Source: Paenibacillus sp. AN1007 (GTDB lineage: Bacteria; Bacillota; Bacilli; Paenibacillales; Paenibacillaceae). Taken from it: a stretch of DNA of 64,000 nt. The position numbers and the translations under genes are program-made. The notes under the pieces are model-generated. The model ran no database searches. It saw nothing but the letters and a program-made list of their open reading frames with translations, and was not told the origin of the DNA. Below are positions 1-7,751 of this stretch, piece after piece (position 1 is the first letter of the stretch; every line of letters starts with the position of its first letter). The stretch lies in the NCBI RefSeq assembly GCF_040702995.1, contig NZ_CP159992.1:2071501-2135500 (forward strand), read 5' to 3'.

Positions 1-1206
1 AAAGTACCACCAGAGCGTATTATCGAGGCCTATAGGGAAGAAAAGGTTGACGCGATTGGCCTTTCAGGTCTGCTCGTCAAATCCGCACAGCAGATGATCC
101 TCACCGCACAGGATTTGCGCACAGCCGGAATTGATGTACCTATTATGGTAGGGGGAGCGGCATTAACTCGCAAGTTTACTAAAAATCGGATTCGTCCCGA
201 ATATAACGGTATGGTTGTTTATGCAAAGGATGCAATGGACGGCCTGGATCTGGCCAATAAGCTGATGAACCCGGTTACGCGGGAAGCGATGCAGGCCGAG
301 ATGGATGCTGAAAAAGAAGCGGACGCTTCAAGTGCAGGAGAAGTTCAAGCACTTCCGGAGCTTACCAGGGTAGAACGCTCCGCTATTACAGCCGATCATC
401 CGGTCCTGGTACCGCCTGATCTGGAGCGCCATACACTGCGTAATTACCCGCTGTCACACATTCTGCCTTATGTGAACATGCAGATGCTGCTTGGACACCA
501 TCTGGGGCTTCGGGGCTCTGTTGAGCAGCTGCTTGCTTCCGGTGATCCCAAAGCAGTGGATCTGAAAGCGGTCGTAGACGGCATTATGCAGGAAGCGGTT
601 CGTGACGGAATCATTCAGGCTCATGCGATGTATCGTTTCTTCCCGGCACAGTCCAGCGGCAACAGCATCATCATTTATGATCCGCAGGATACAAGCAGCA
701 TTCTGCATACTTTTACGTTCCCGCGTCAAAAGGTAGAGCCATTCCTGTGTCTGTCGGACTTCCTGAAGCCGGTTGATTCTGGTGAGATGGATTATGTGGG
801 CTTCCTCGTCGTTACTGCCGGACATGGTGTACGAGAGCTCTCCACGGCTTGGAAGGATCAAGGGGATTATCTTCGCTCACATGCGCTGCAGTCGGTAGCG
901 CTGGAAGTCGCGGAAGGATTGGCGGAACGTGTGCATCATATGATGAGAGATATATGGGGCTTTCCGGACCCTGCAGATATGACGATGAAGCAGCGTCATG
1001 GTGCGCGTTATCAGGGGATTCGAGTTTCCTTTGGATATCCGGCCTGCCCGGATTTGGAGGATCAAGGTCCGCTCTTTAAGCTGATGCAGCCTGAGGATAT
1101 CGGTGTTGAGCTGACGGAAGGTTTTATGATGGAGCCGGAAGCGTCTGTGTCCGCGATGGTATTCAGCCATCCGCAGGCGAAATATTTTAACGTCGAAAAA
1201 GCATAA
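1..1206 (+). CDS. metH: Methionine synthase (cobalamin-dependent), C-terminal part
   Basis: This is the 3' end of a gene that begins before the window; the frame is open from base 1 (401 codons). The first ~60 codons are the end of a B12-binding domain (GLSGLLVKS, then VGGAAL). From about codon 130 on it is the AdoMet-binding reactivation domain, with the diagnostic SFGYPACPDLED near the end. The family methylates homocysteine using methylcobalamin, and this domain rescues oxidised cobalamin by reductive methylation. The reading frame stops just before a terminator hairpin, so it is the last gene of its transcript. The N-terminal homocysteine and folate domains lie outside the window. Confidence 0.95.
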   Translation, partial: KVPPERIIEAYREEKVDAIGLSGLLVKSAQQMILTAQDLRTAGIDVPIMVGGAALTRKFTKNRIRPEYNGMVVYAKDAMDGLDLANKLMNPVTREAMQAEMDAEKEADASSAGEVQALPELTRVERSAITADHPVLVPPDLERHTLRNYPLSHILPYVNMQMLLGHHLGLRGSVEQLLASGDPKAVDLKAVVDGIMQEAVRDGIIQAHAMYRFFPAQSSGNSIIIYDPQDTSSILHTFTFPRQKVEPFLCLSDFLKPVDSGEMDYVGFLVVTAGHGVRELSTAWKDQGDYLRSHALQSVALEVAEGLAERVHHMMRDIWGFPDPADMTMKQRHGARYQGIRVSFGYPACPDLEDQGPLFKLMQPEDIGVELTEGFMMEPEASVSAMVFSHPQAKYFNVEKA

Positions 1207-1228
1207 ATTCAGTAGTTTGTCAGGCAAT

Positions 1229-1253
1229 CCCTCCGCATTGTCGGAGGGTTTTT
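1229..1253 (+). terminator. Rho-independent terminator of metH
   Basis: CCCTCCG pairs with CGGAGGG across a 6-nt loop and is followed by TTTTT. It lies 22 bases after the metH stop and separates metH from rnz. Confidence 0.85.
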
Positions 1254-1282
1254 GCTGGCAGCAGAAAGAGGTGCGATCCAGA

Positions 1283-2227
1283 ATGGAATTATATTTCCTG
1301 GGAACGAATGCTGGTGTACCTACGCTTCAACGGAATGTAACGTCCATTGGACTCCGCATGTTGGATGAACGCAGAGCGTTGTGGTTGTTTGACTGCGGGG
1401 AAGGAACGCAGCATCAGATTTTGAGTTCACCGCTTAAATTAAGCAAATTGGAGAAAATTTTTATTACACATCTGCATGGCGACCATGTTTTCGGGTTGCC
1501 CGGACTGTTGTCCAGCAGAGCGTATCAGGGCGGAACAACGCCGCTCACCGTTTATGGGCCGCCAGGGACAGAACGCATGATTTCAACAACAATGGAGCTA
1601 AGTCAATCCCGTTTGAATTATGATCTGAACATTGTGGAGCATACGGGCGGGATTGTGTTTGAAGATGACAGCTTCCTTGTGGAATCAGCCCTGCTTGAGC
1701 ACCGGATCGACAGTTACGGGTACCGGGTTACGGAGAAAGACCGTCCCGGCAGTCTAGATCCTGCCAGATTGGCAGCGTATGGCCTGAAACCTGGCCCCTT
1801 GTTCGGAAGGTTAAAGCGGGGAGAAACGATTACACTGGATAGTGGAGACATGCTGCGTCCTGAGGATGTCCTGGGAGCACCCAAACGAGGAATGGTCATT
1901 ACCATTCTGGGCGATACACGTCCTTGCGATAACGTCCAGCCTCTCGCTCAGGATGCAGATGTTCTTGTTCATGAAGCGACGTTTATGCATGATCTGGCCG
2001 ATACAGCCCATGAATACTATCACAGTACATCGAAACAAGCGGCGGAAGCGGCCCGAGCGGCGGGTGTAGGACAGCTGATTATGACTCACTTCAGCTCGCG
2101 TTATAAGGATGACGATCAGCTTCAACCGCTTCTGGAGGAAGCGAAGTCCATCTTCCCGAATACACGTCTTGCGAACGAGCACCAACTTATCCCTGTTGTT
2201 CACCGAGAGCATGATTCAACGCAATAA
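1283..2227 (+). CDS. rnz: Ribonuclease Z (tRNA 3' endonuclease)
   Basis: A 314-residue metallo-beta-lactamase-fold nuclease. The HLHGDH zinc motif is at residues 63-68 after the ELYFLGTNAGVPT start typical of RNase Z, and the C-terminal MTHFSSRY motif is present. The family cleaves pre-tRNA just after the discriminator base to make the mature 3' end. I chose ATG 1283, preceded by AGAGGTG, because the longer open frame from 1217 would run through the metH terminator. The length is normal for a bacterial short-form enzyme. Confidence 0.95.
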   Translation: MELYFLGTNAGVPTLQRNVTSIGLRMLDERRALWLFDCGEGTQHQILSSPLKLSKLEKIFITHLHGDHVFGLPGLLSSRAYQGGTTPLTVYGPPGTERMISTTMELSQSRLNYDLNIVEHTGGIVFEDDSFLVESALLEHRIDSYGYRVTEKDRPGSLDPARLAAYGLKPGPLFGRLKRGETITLDSGDMLRPEDVLGAPKRGMVITILGDTRPCDNVQPLAQDADVLVHEATFMHDLADTAHEYYHSTSKQAAEAARAAGVGQLIMTHFSSRYKDDDQLQPLLEEAKSIFPNTRLANEHQLIPVVHREHDSTQ

Positions 2228-2280
2228 AGTGTAGTCTTTGACGGTGGAGTAGGCTGCAGTCAGCAGCTGGCGAATGAGAC

Positions 2281-2315
2281 GGGACTGAGGGAGAAATATT
2301 CCTGAGGTCCCTTTT
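2281..2315 (+). terminator. Probable terminator of rnz
   Basis: GGGAC pairs with GTCCC, enclosing a smaller GGA/TCC stem, and is followed by four Ts. The hairpin is imperfect but well placed, 53 bases after the rnz stop. Apart from this and a possible 42-residue frame, I see nothing in 2228-2581. Confidence 0.55.
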
Positions 2316-2349
2316 GCAATCTGGTCAAAAAGCGTGTAGGATGGGCAGT

Positions 2350-2478
2350 ATGAGCAGGGAAATGATCCGAATTATTTTCCGGGAAAGCGCAGGAAATGAC
2401 AAGCTTGTACAGCAGGCGCGCGAGTTAAACCGCCGGTCTTCGATCCGGTTCGACTTGCAGCATGCCCTTGTAAGTTAA
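2350..2478 (+). CDS. Possible small basic protein (42 aa), unrecognised
   Basis: A short open frame beginning ATG AGC AGG and ending TAA in the rnz-HAD gap. The translation starts MSREMIRIIFRES and is rich in Arg, with a hydrophobic/charged alternation and no Cys or membrane segment. The sequence AGGATGGG upstream is a weak ribosome site. I do not recognise a family. The only support is an open frame in an otherwise empty 350-base gap, so it may be fortuitous. Conservation of the frame in relatives would be the deciding test. Confidence 0.25.
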   Translation: MSREMIRIIFRESAGNDKLVQQARELNRRSSIRFDLQHALVS

Positions 2479-2581
2479 GGCTATCCTACATGCTTTAATA
2501 CATATAATACAGGTTATTTCCATCCATAAGTCCCGTTCAGGGCATGAAATGTTAATGTAATGAAGAAAGGAAGTGCTGTGT

Positions 2582-3391
2582 ATGATAAAGGCCTATCTGA
2601 TCGATCTGGATGGTACGCTGTATCATGGCAGGCATCGGATCGATGGAGCTGACCAGCTGATTCAGACGCTGAGAGAACAGGGGGTGCCTTATTTGTTCGT
2701 GACCAATAATTCTTCCCGTACCCCTCAAGGTGTTGCCGACCACCTGAACGGGATGGGCATATCTGCTGATGCCTCAGAGGTATGCACCTCCGCGGTGGCT
2801 GCGGCGGAATATGTTGCGGCAGCATCTCCCGGGGCGAGGGTGGCTTGTATTGGGGAAACGGGTCTTCTTCAGGCTGTGGAAGAAGCCGGTTTAATGATGA
2901 CTGAGGACGAGCCGCAGTATGTTATTCAAGGCATCGACCGTGAATTTTCCTATCAAAAATTAACGAAGGCACTCCGCTGGATCAATGGAGGAGCAGCTTT
3001 TGTTATGACCAACCCGGATCTCCAGCTTCCGTCCGATGACGGATTGACACCTGGCGCAGGTACGCTTGGAGCAGCCATTGAAGCGGCAGCGGGAGTGCAG
3101 CCAACGGTCATCGGCAAACCTTCAAGCATCATTATGAGATCCGCGATTCGCAGATTGAACTTAAAAGCTGAAGAAGTGGCTGTTATCGGTGATAATATGC
3201 GCACAGATATTGCTGCAGGCGTGGCGGCGGGCTGTGAAACGCTGCTTGTGCTTACGGGTGTTACAACACGTGAAAATATGGATGGACATATTCAGGCCGC
3301 GAAAGCTCGTCCTGATCATGTTTTTGATGATTTGCATACACTTACTGCATGGCTGACCGAGCGGGCTGACCAGGCTTCCAAGAAGGAGTAG
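2582..3391 (+). CDS. HAD-superfamily phosphatase, NagD/YutF-like (TIGR01457 type)
   Basis: A 269-residue class-IIA HAD hydrolase. DLDGTLY near residue 8 supplies the nucleophile Asp, VTNNSS is motif II, GKPS carries the motif III Lys, and GDNMRTDI is motif IV. Proteins of this group (B. subtilis YutF, AraL; E. coli NagD) dephosphorylate small phosphometabolites; the substrate here is unknown. ATG 2582 is used because the AAAGGA site sits about 10 bases upstream; the earlier in-frame GTG at 2573 overlaps that site. The next gene starts 7 bases after the stop, so it likely leads the DNA-repair operon that follows. Confidence 0.9.
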   Translation: MIKAYLIDLDGTLYHGRHRIDGADQLIQTLREQGVPYLFVTNNSSRTPQGVADHLNGMGISADASEVCTSAVAAAEYVAAASPGARVACIGETGLLQAVEEAGLMMTEDEPQYVIQGIDREFSYQKLTKALRWINGGAAFVMTNPDLQLPSDDGLTPGAGTLGAAIEAAAGVQPTVIGKPSSIIMRSAIRRLNLKAEEVAVIGDNMRTDIAAGVAAGCETLLVLTGVTTRENMDGHIQAAKARPDHVFDDLHTLTAWLTERADQASKKE

Positions 3392-3398
3392 ATTAAGA

Positions 3399-4220
3399 AT
3401 GCCAGAGTTACCGGAAATGGAAAATTACCGGACGATATTGTCCGAGCATATACTTGATTTGCCGATTACAGGTGTAGTCGTAAACCGTGAAAAAACGATT
3501 AATACTACTTCTGACGTGTTCATACGTGAACTGACAGGCAATCGGATTATATTTGTTGAGCGGCGTGCGAAACATCTGATTTTTCACCTCGCAAACGGCA
3601 AGCGGCTTGTGCTGCACCTGATGCTGGGCGGCATGCTGTTCTGGGGCACAGAGGACGAGCGTCCCGATCGATCCACACAAGTAGAACTTCATTTTGGAGA
3701 ACATATTCTGTTCTTTATCGGTCTGCGTCTCGGGTATCTGCATCTGATGACTTCCAAGGAAACGGAAGCAGCCATGTCCGATCTTGGTCCAGAGCCGCTG
3801 GATCGCCGGATGAACAAAGAACGATTTGCCGGACTGCTGAAAGGTCGCCGTGGAACACTCAAAACAACGCTGGTGAATCAACATATTATTGCGGGTATTG
3901 GTAATTGCTACTCGGATGAAATTGCTTTTGCGGCGGGACTTAGACCCAGCTCAAAAACGCAGAATATTGCTAACTCTCCAGAGCTGACTGAACGCTTGTA
4001 CCATGCCATGCAGTCGGTACTGCGAGAAGCCGCGTCCGAGGGTGGCTATATGGAAATGCCGCTGATGCAGGGAGATACCAAAACAGGCAGTTTCGACGAA
4101 CAGTGTAGGGTTTATGATCGGGAAGGCGAAGCTTGTCCACGCTGCGGGGGAACCATCGAACGAGTAGAAATTACGGGCAAAAAGGCATTTTTCTGTCCCA
4201 AATGTCAGCATGAGGCCTAA
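3399..4220 (+). CDS. Fpg/Nei-family DNA glycosylase/AP lyase (divergent)
   Basis: A 273-residue glycosylase. The N-terminal PELPE gives the catalytic Pro2 (imino group after Met removal) and Glu3, Lys58 lies in RRAKHL, and a helix-two-turn-helix region contains HIIAGIGNCYSDE. A C-terminal zinc finger has Cys246/249/266/269. The family removes oxidised bases and nicks the resulting abasic site. It departs from textbook MutM: PELPEME replaces PELPEVE, the intercalation loop reads LMLGGML, and the zinc-finger Arg position is Lys261 (TGKKAFFC). It overlaps nfo by 11 bases, pointing to coupled translation of two base-excision-repair enzymes. Confidence 0.88.
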   Translation: MPELPEMENYRTILSEHILDLPITGVVVNREKTINTTSDVFIRELTGNRIIFVERRAKHLIFHLANGKRLVLHLMLGGMLFWGTEDERPDRSTQVELHFGEHILFFIGLRLGYLHLMTSKETEAAMSDLGPEPLDRRMNKERFAGLLKGRRGTLKTTLVNQHIIAGIGNCYSDEIAFAAGLRPSSKTQNIANSPELTERLYHAMQSVLREAASEGGYMEMPLMQGDTKTGSFDEQCRVYDREGEACPRCGGTIERVEITGKKAFFCPKCQHEA

Positions 4221-5058
4221 AACGGGTATCGGCGCACATGTCAGCACCAGAGGAGGTTTTTTACAGGCGGCTAGGAGAGCGCATGAGATGGGAGCAGCGG
4301 CTTTTCAGTATTTTCCGAAAAACCCGCGCAGTCTCAATCTGAAACGTCTGGATCTGAAGGATGCTGCACAGTGCAGGGATTGGTGCGAGGCGAATGGACT
4401 GGCTTCCATTGCACACTCGCCCTATCCCACGAATCCGGCACTTGGCATGACCCGTGGAGAGGCGGGATTCCATGCAGTAGTAAATTCCATTCGTAACGAT
4501 CTCGAAATCTCTGACGCATGCGGTTCGGTGGGGACGGTTGTTCATTTTGGACATCTTCAAGCCAAAGATCCGCTGGAGGGATACCATAATGTGATTCAAT
4601 GTCTGGACGCCGCACTCGAAGGGTGGCAGGGCAAGTCCAAGATTTTACTTGAAAATCAGGCAGGGGATCATGGCCCTATGGGAACAACGATGGAAGAAAT
4701 GATACAGATTCGCAAACTGAGTCGATATCCGGAATGTATTGCTTTTTGTTTCGACACATGTCATGCTTTTGCTTCAGGGATGTGGAAATCCGGAGATGAG
4801 TCAGCTTTATTAGAAAAGGGCAGACAGCTGGGATATTGGGATGTTCTGGCGGCTGTTCATTTTAATGATTCCAAGTACGCATACGGTTTGAAAAAAGACA
4901 GGCATGCGCGAATTGGTCAGGGCCATATTGGCTGCGAATCGATGAAGACACTGCTGCAGTCGCCGGAATTTCAGCAAACGGTTGTTGTACTGGAGACGGA
5001 AACGGGAGAAGATGGAACGCATCGGGAAGATATTCAGCTCATGCGTTCCTGGTTATAA
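4210..5058 (+). CDS. nfo: Deoxyribonuclease IV (AP endonuclease, endonuclease IV family)
   Basis: A 282-residue TIM-barrel AP endonuclease. The trinuclear zinc ligands are visible in order: GAHVS, HFGH, ENQAG, DTCHAF, HFNDSK, RHARIGQGHIG and LETE. The enzyme cuts 5' of abasic sites and removes blocked 3' ends, which fits its position right after a glycosylase/lyase that leaves such ends. Its ATG lies inside the end of the upstream gene (11-base overlap), so initiation probably depends on termination of that gene. Length and motifs are normal for the family. Confidence 0.95.
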   Translation: MRPKTGIGAHVSTRGGFLQAARRAHEMGAAAFQYFPKNPRSLNLKRLDLKDAAQCRDWCEANGLASIAHSPYPTNPALGMTRGEAGFHAVVNSIRNDLEISDACGSVGTVVHFGHLQAKDPLEGYHNVIQCLDAALEGWQGKSKILLENQAGDHGPMGTTMEEMIQIRKLSRYPECIAFCFDTCHAFASGMWKSGDESALLEKGRQLGYWDVLAAVHFNDSKYAYGLKKDRHARIGQGHIGCESMKTLLQSPEFQQTVVVLETETGEDGTHREDIQLMRSWL

Positions 5059-5076
5059 GTTGGGAGGTGCGAGACG

Positions 5077-5418
5077 ATGCATGTTTTTCTGGATGACTAT
5101 CGTTCTTGTCCAAAAGGGTTTGTACTGGCTGTCAATGCAGAGGAATGTCTTATGTTATTAAGAGAGGGCCAAGTAGACATTCTGTCACTGGACTATGAGC
5201 TGGGACCGGATTCGATGAACGGCGGTGAGGTTGCCGCAGCGATTGTAAGGGAAGAGCTTTATCCACGTGAAATCTATTTACATACGTCGAGTATGTATGG
5301 AAAACGGCAGATGTACGAGATACTGTACAGCAGTAAACCTGAATCTGTCGTTATTCATAACGGCCCGATGACAGGTGAAGTCATGCTTCGGATCGCTGCG
5401 GAGGCTGAGAAGTCATGA
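5077..5418 (+). CDS. Cyclic-phosphate processing receiver domain (cREC) protein
   Basis: A 113-residue stand-alone receiver-like domain. LDDYR at the N-terminus, SLDYELG in the middle and the HTSSMYGKRQM segment match the cREC family (PF20274-type), which resembles response-regulator receivers but has been predicted to act on cyclic phosphates rather than be phosphorylated. No output domain is present. It has a good site (GGGAGGTG) and follows nfo by 18 bases; it overlaps the next gene by 4 bases. The biochemical role of the family is not established as far as I know, so only the domain assignment is firm. Confidence 0.8.
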   Translation: MHVFLDDYRSCPKGFVLAVNAEECLMLLREGQVDILSLDYELGPDSMNGGEVAAAIVREELYPREIYLHTSSMYGKRQMYEILYSSKPESVVIHNGPMTGEVMLRIAAEAEKS

Positions 5419-5732
5419 AGCCGATTACGTCTAAAATGTTAATGCGCGGTGTATGGGAAGGTGTACCTCATGCTGTATTTATCTATACGCCGTTATGCGG
5501 AACATGTGCAGCAGCCCGCCGTATGCTGGAAGTTGCTGAGCACCTGCTGCCGGAAAATACGTTGGTTGATATGAACATACATGACATTCCTGAGTTGGTA
5601 CAGCAGTTTCAGATTTCAAGTGTGCCGGCTTTAATGCTGTTTGATGGAGAGCAGGACGTGCCCAGGATGGTGTATCGAATGAATTCGGTCGAGCACCTGC
5701 TTCATGAAATTCGGAAGGCGGTGTTGGAATGA
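5415..5732 (+). CDS. Thioredoxin-family protein
   Basis: A 105-residue thioredoxin-fold protein with a CGTC active site (Cys28, Cys31) and the cis-Pro loop SSVPAL. There is no signal peptide, so it should act in the cytoplasm as a thiol-disulfide oxidoreductase. The active site has GT instead of the GP of classical thioredoxin, closer to YusE/YtpP-type small thioredoxin-like proteins of bacilli. It overlaps both neighbours by 4 bases (ATGA), so the three genes 5077-6508 are almost certainly co-translated. Its partner is unknown. Confidence 0.88.
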   Translation: MKPITSKMLMRGVWEGVPHAVFIYTPLCGTCAAARRMLEVAEHLLPENTLVDMNIHDIPELVQQFQISSVPALMLFDGEQDVPRMVYRMNSVEHLLHEIRKAVLE

Positions 5733-6508
5733 GTGTTGTTATGATGGAGCAAATTTCGCTTCGCCGTGATGAGAATCAAATTCTGAAAGATGTTCATTTA
5801 CGCATCGAAGCTGGTGAACACTGGGTTATTCTGGGCAGGAACGGATCGGGTAAAACAACGCTGCTGGAAATGATGAATGGTTATCTGTTTCCAACTGAAG
5901 GGCGCATTGAAGTACTCGGTAATGTGTATGGACAATGCGATGTTCGGGAAGTTCGCAAAGAGATCGGTTATATCAGTCAAACATTGATTGAAAAGCTGAC
6001 ATTACGCGATCCGGTATGGGAGGTTGTCGCTACGGGAGCGTATGCTTTTTTGCGTTTCTATCAGACTATTCCGGATGAAGTAAAAACAAAGGTGATGCAG
6101 CTGCTGGACGAGATGGGGTTTTCGAAACTGGCAGATCAACCGCTGGGGACGTTATCCCAGGGAGAACGCAAAAAAGTCATGTTGGCACGTTCGCTGATGG
6201 CTGAACCAAAGCTGCTTATTATGGACGAGCCTTGTGCCGGCCTTGATCTGTATGAACGCGAGAAGATGTTGATCGAAATAGATCGTCTGCGTCAGCGAAA
6301 TATGACGGTGGTGTACGTCACTCATCATGTGGAAGAGATCGTGCCGTTGTTTACTCATGTCGCATTGATCCGTGATGGACGTATTGCTGCCGCGGGACCG
6401 AAACATGACATATTAACAGAAGATACAATTAAGCATACGTATGATATTCCGGTAGATATTCAGTGGTATGAAGATCGGCCATGGATACGCGTACGTTCTG
6501 GAGGGTAA
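5729..6508 (+). CDS. ABC transporter ATP-binding protein (YlmA-like)
   Basis: A 259-residue ABC ATPase. Walker A GRNGSGKT is at 36-43, the signature is LSQGERKK, Walker B is LLIMDEP with the D-loop CAGLD, and the switch His is in VTHHVEE. No permease or binding-protein gene is nearby, so it either works with a distant partner or has a non-transport role. It resembles the YlmA/ModF-type soluble ATPases. It starts inside the thioredoxin stop codon overlap and is followed 6 bases later by the methyltransferase gene, so it belongs to the same operon. Confidence 0.88.
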   Translation: MSVVMMEQISLRRDENQILKDVHLRIEAGEHWVILGRNGSGKTTLLEMMNGYLFPTEGRIEVLGNVYGQCDVREVRKEIGYISQTLIEKLTLRDPVWEVVATGAYAFLRFYQTIPDEVKTKVMQLLDEMGFSKLADQPLGTLSQGERKKVMLARSLMAEPKLLIMDEPCAGLDLYEREKMLIEIDRLRQRNMTVVYVTHHVEEIVPLFTHVALIRDGRIAAAGPKHDILTEDTIKHTYDIPVDIQWYEDRPWIRVRSGG

Positions 6509-6514
6509 CACAAG

Positions 6515-7564
6515 TTGAGTACACAATCGTCTTGGGGAGAAGCAGACTTCTCCCGTTTTATATGCACCGCCAATCATGGCTTTGCGCCTTATGCGCAGGA
6601 GGAACTGCGCCGTACCTTTGGAGCAGTTAAGAGCACCGTGCTGATTCCAGGAGAAGTTCTGCTTGCCGGTTTGCCGGCTGCAGAGGAAGAAGTTTCGGCT
6701 AGGCTGCTGCAGGAGTCTCCAACGTTTCTACGTCATATTCAACCTGTGCAATTCCAAGAGAACACGGAAGATGCAGAGCAGTCTCTGGAGAAACTGATTG
6801 CATTTATTCTGAACCAAAAGGCATTGTCTGGTGCGAAGGTGGTCTTGCAAACTCGCAAAACGGAAGGTTCTTTCTGGCGTGAAAACGCGGCTTCATTGAA
6901 GCAAACGCTGACAGAAAAGCTGGACGATCTCGGATGTGAGTGGGTTATCCGGGGTGCGGACTTTGTCATTTCGGTATTTGCCGCCGATGATATGTTATAT
7001 GCCGGAGTGTCCAAACCCGAACAGAATCTGTCCGACTGGAGCGGTGGAGCTGTTCGTTTTCAGAGAGAAGAGGGACAGATTTCACGAGCCAAATTCAAAC
7101 TGCTCGAAGCGGAACAGACCTTTGGCATTGATTTCAGATCTTTTCACAAGGCTCTGGATATTGGGGCAGCACCAGGGGGATGGACATCATTTTTGCTTGA
7201 GCGTGGGCTTGAGGTAACCGCAGTAGACCCGGCGAAGATGGATGCATCTCTGCTCGCTTCACCCCAACTGACCTTTTTGAAAAAAAATGCAGGTGACGTC
7301 CGCTTCCGCGAAGGCGAATTCGATCTGCTTGTATGTGATATGAGCTGGAGTCCGAAGCTGATGAGCAGGTTGATATCTGATCTTCTGTACAGCCTTCAAT
7401 CCGGTGGAACGGCGATTGTTACCGTAAAATTGCTTCATAAGAAACCGCTCGCGCTCATTAAAGACGTGATTGATACGTTTGAGCGTTCACGGATGCAGAT
7501 TCAGCGTTCGAAGCAGCTGTTCCATAATCGCGAAGAGATTACACTTTATATGATTAAATATTAA
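6515..7564 (+). CDS. SAM-dependent rRNA methyltransferase, FtsJ/RlmM-like
   Basis: A 349-residue protein with an N-terminal RNA-binding-type region and a C-terminal Rossmann methyltransferase: DIGAAPGGWTSFLL is the SAM loop, CDMSW and TVKLL carry the D and K, and EEITLY the E of the K-D-K-E 2'-O-methyltransferase tetrad. The order resembles RlmM, which methylates the 2'-O of a 23S rRNA cytidine; the substrate here is inferred. It starts at TTG 6515, 10 bases after a GGAGGG site. It is the last gene before a new promoter at 7590. Confidence 0.85.
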   Translation: MSTQSSWGEADFSRFICTANHGFAPYAQEELRRTFGAVKSTVLIPGEVLLAGLPAAEEEVSARLLQESPTFLRHIQPVQFQENTEDAEQSLEKLIAFILNQKALSGAKVVLQTRKTEGSFWRENAASLKQTLTEKLDDLGCEWVIRGADFVISVFAADDMLYAGVSKPEQNLSDWSGGAVRFQREEGQISRAKFKLLEAEQTFGIDFRSFHKALDIGAAPGGWTSFLLERGLEVTAVDPAKMDASLLASPQLTFLKKNAGDVRFREGEFDLLVCDMSWSPKLMSRLISDLLYSLQSGGTAIVTVKLLHKKPLALIKDVIDTFERSRMQIQRSKQLFHNREEITLYMIKY

Positions 7565-7589
7565 GAGATACATCATAACGAATTTCAGC

Positions 7590-7619
7590 TTTACAACATA
7601 TGCTTTGGTATACTATAAT
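7590..7619 (+). promoter_or_regulatory. SigmaA-type promoter of the Tad-like operon
   Basis: TTTACA (7590-7595), 18-base spacer, TATAAT (7614-7619). The predicted start is near 7626, giving a leader of about 125 bases before the kinase gene, most of it occupied by the hairpin listed next. Confidence 0.7.
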
Positions 7620-7654
7620 GGTACCAATATTAACCATAACATTACAAAATTTGA

Positions 7655-7726
7655 GGGAAAGCATCCCGAAGTGGACAGAACCGAATTATCCGGTTGGTTC
7701 AGCTTCGGTGAAGCTTTCCCTTTTTT
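7655..7726 (+). terminator. Terminator-like leader hairpin, possible attenuator
   Basis: GGGAAAGC (7655-7662) pairs perfectly with GCTTTCCC (7713-7720), followed by six Ts. Inside are further stems: CCGAAG/CTTCGG (7666-7671 with 7703-7708) and AACCG/CGGTT (7679-7683 with 7691-7695). The hairpin lies downstream of the promoter at 7590 and only 10 bases before the kinase ribosome site, so it would stop transcription of the operon unless read through. The alternative is that it simply ends the upstream operon, with the promoter making a short RNA. Confidence 0.65.
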
Positions 7727-7751
7727 GTGCTGTGTGGAAGGAGGCACTCTT

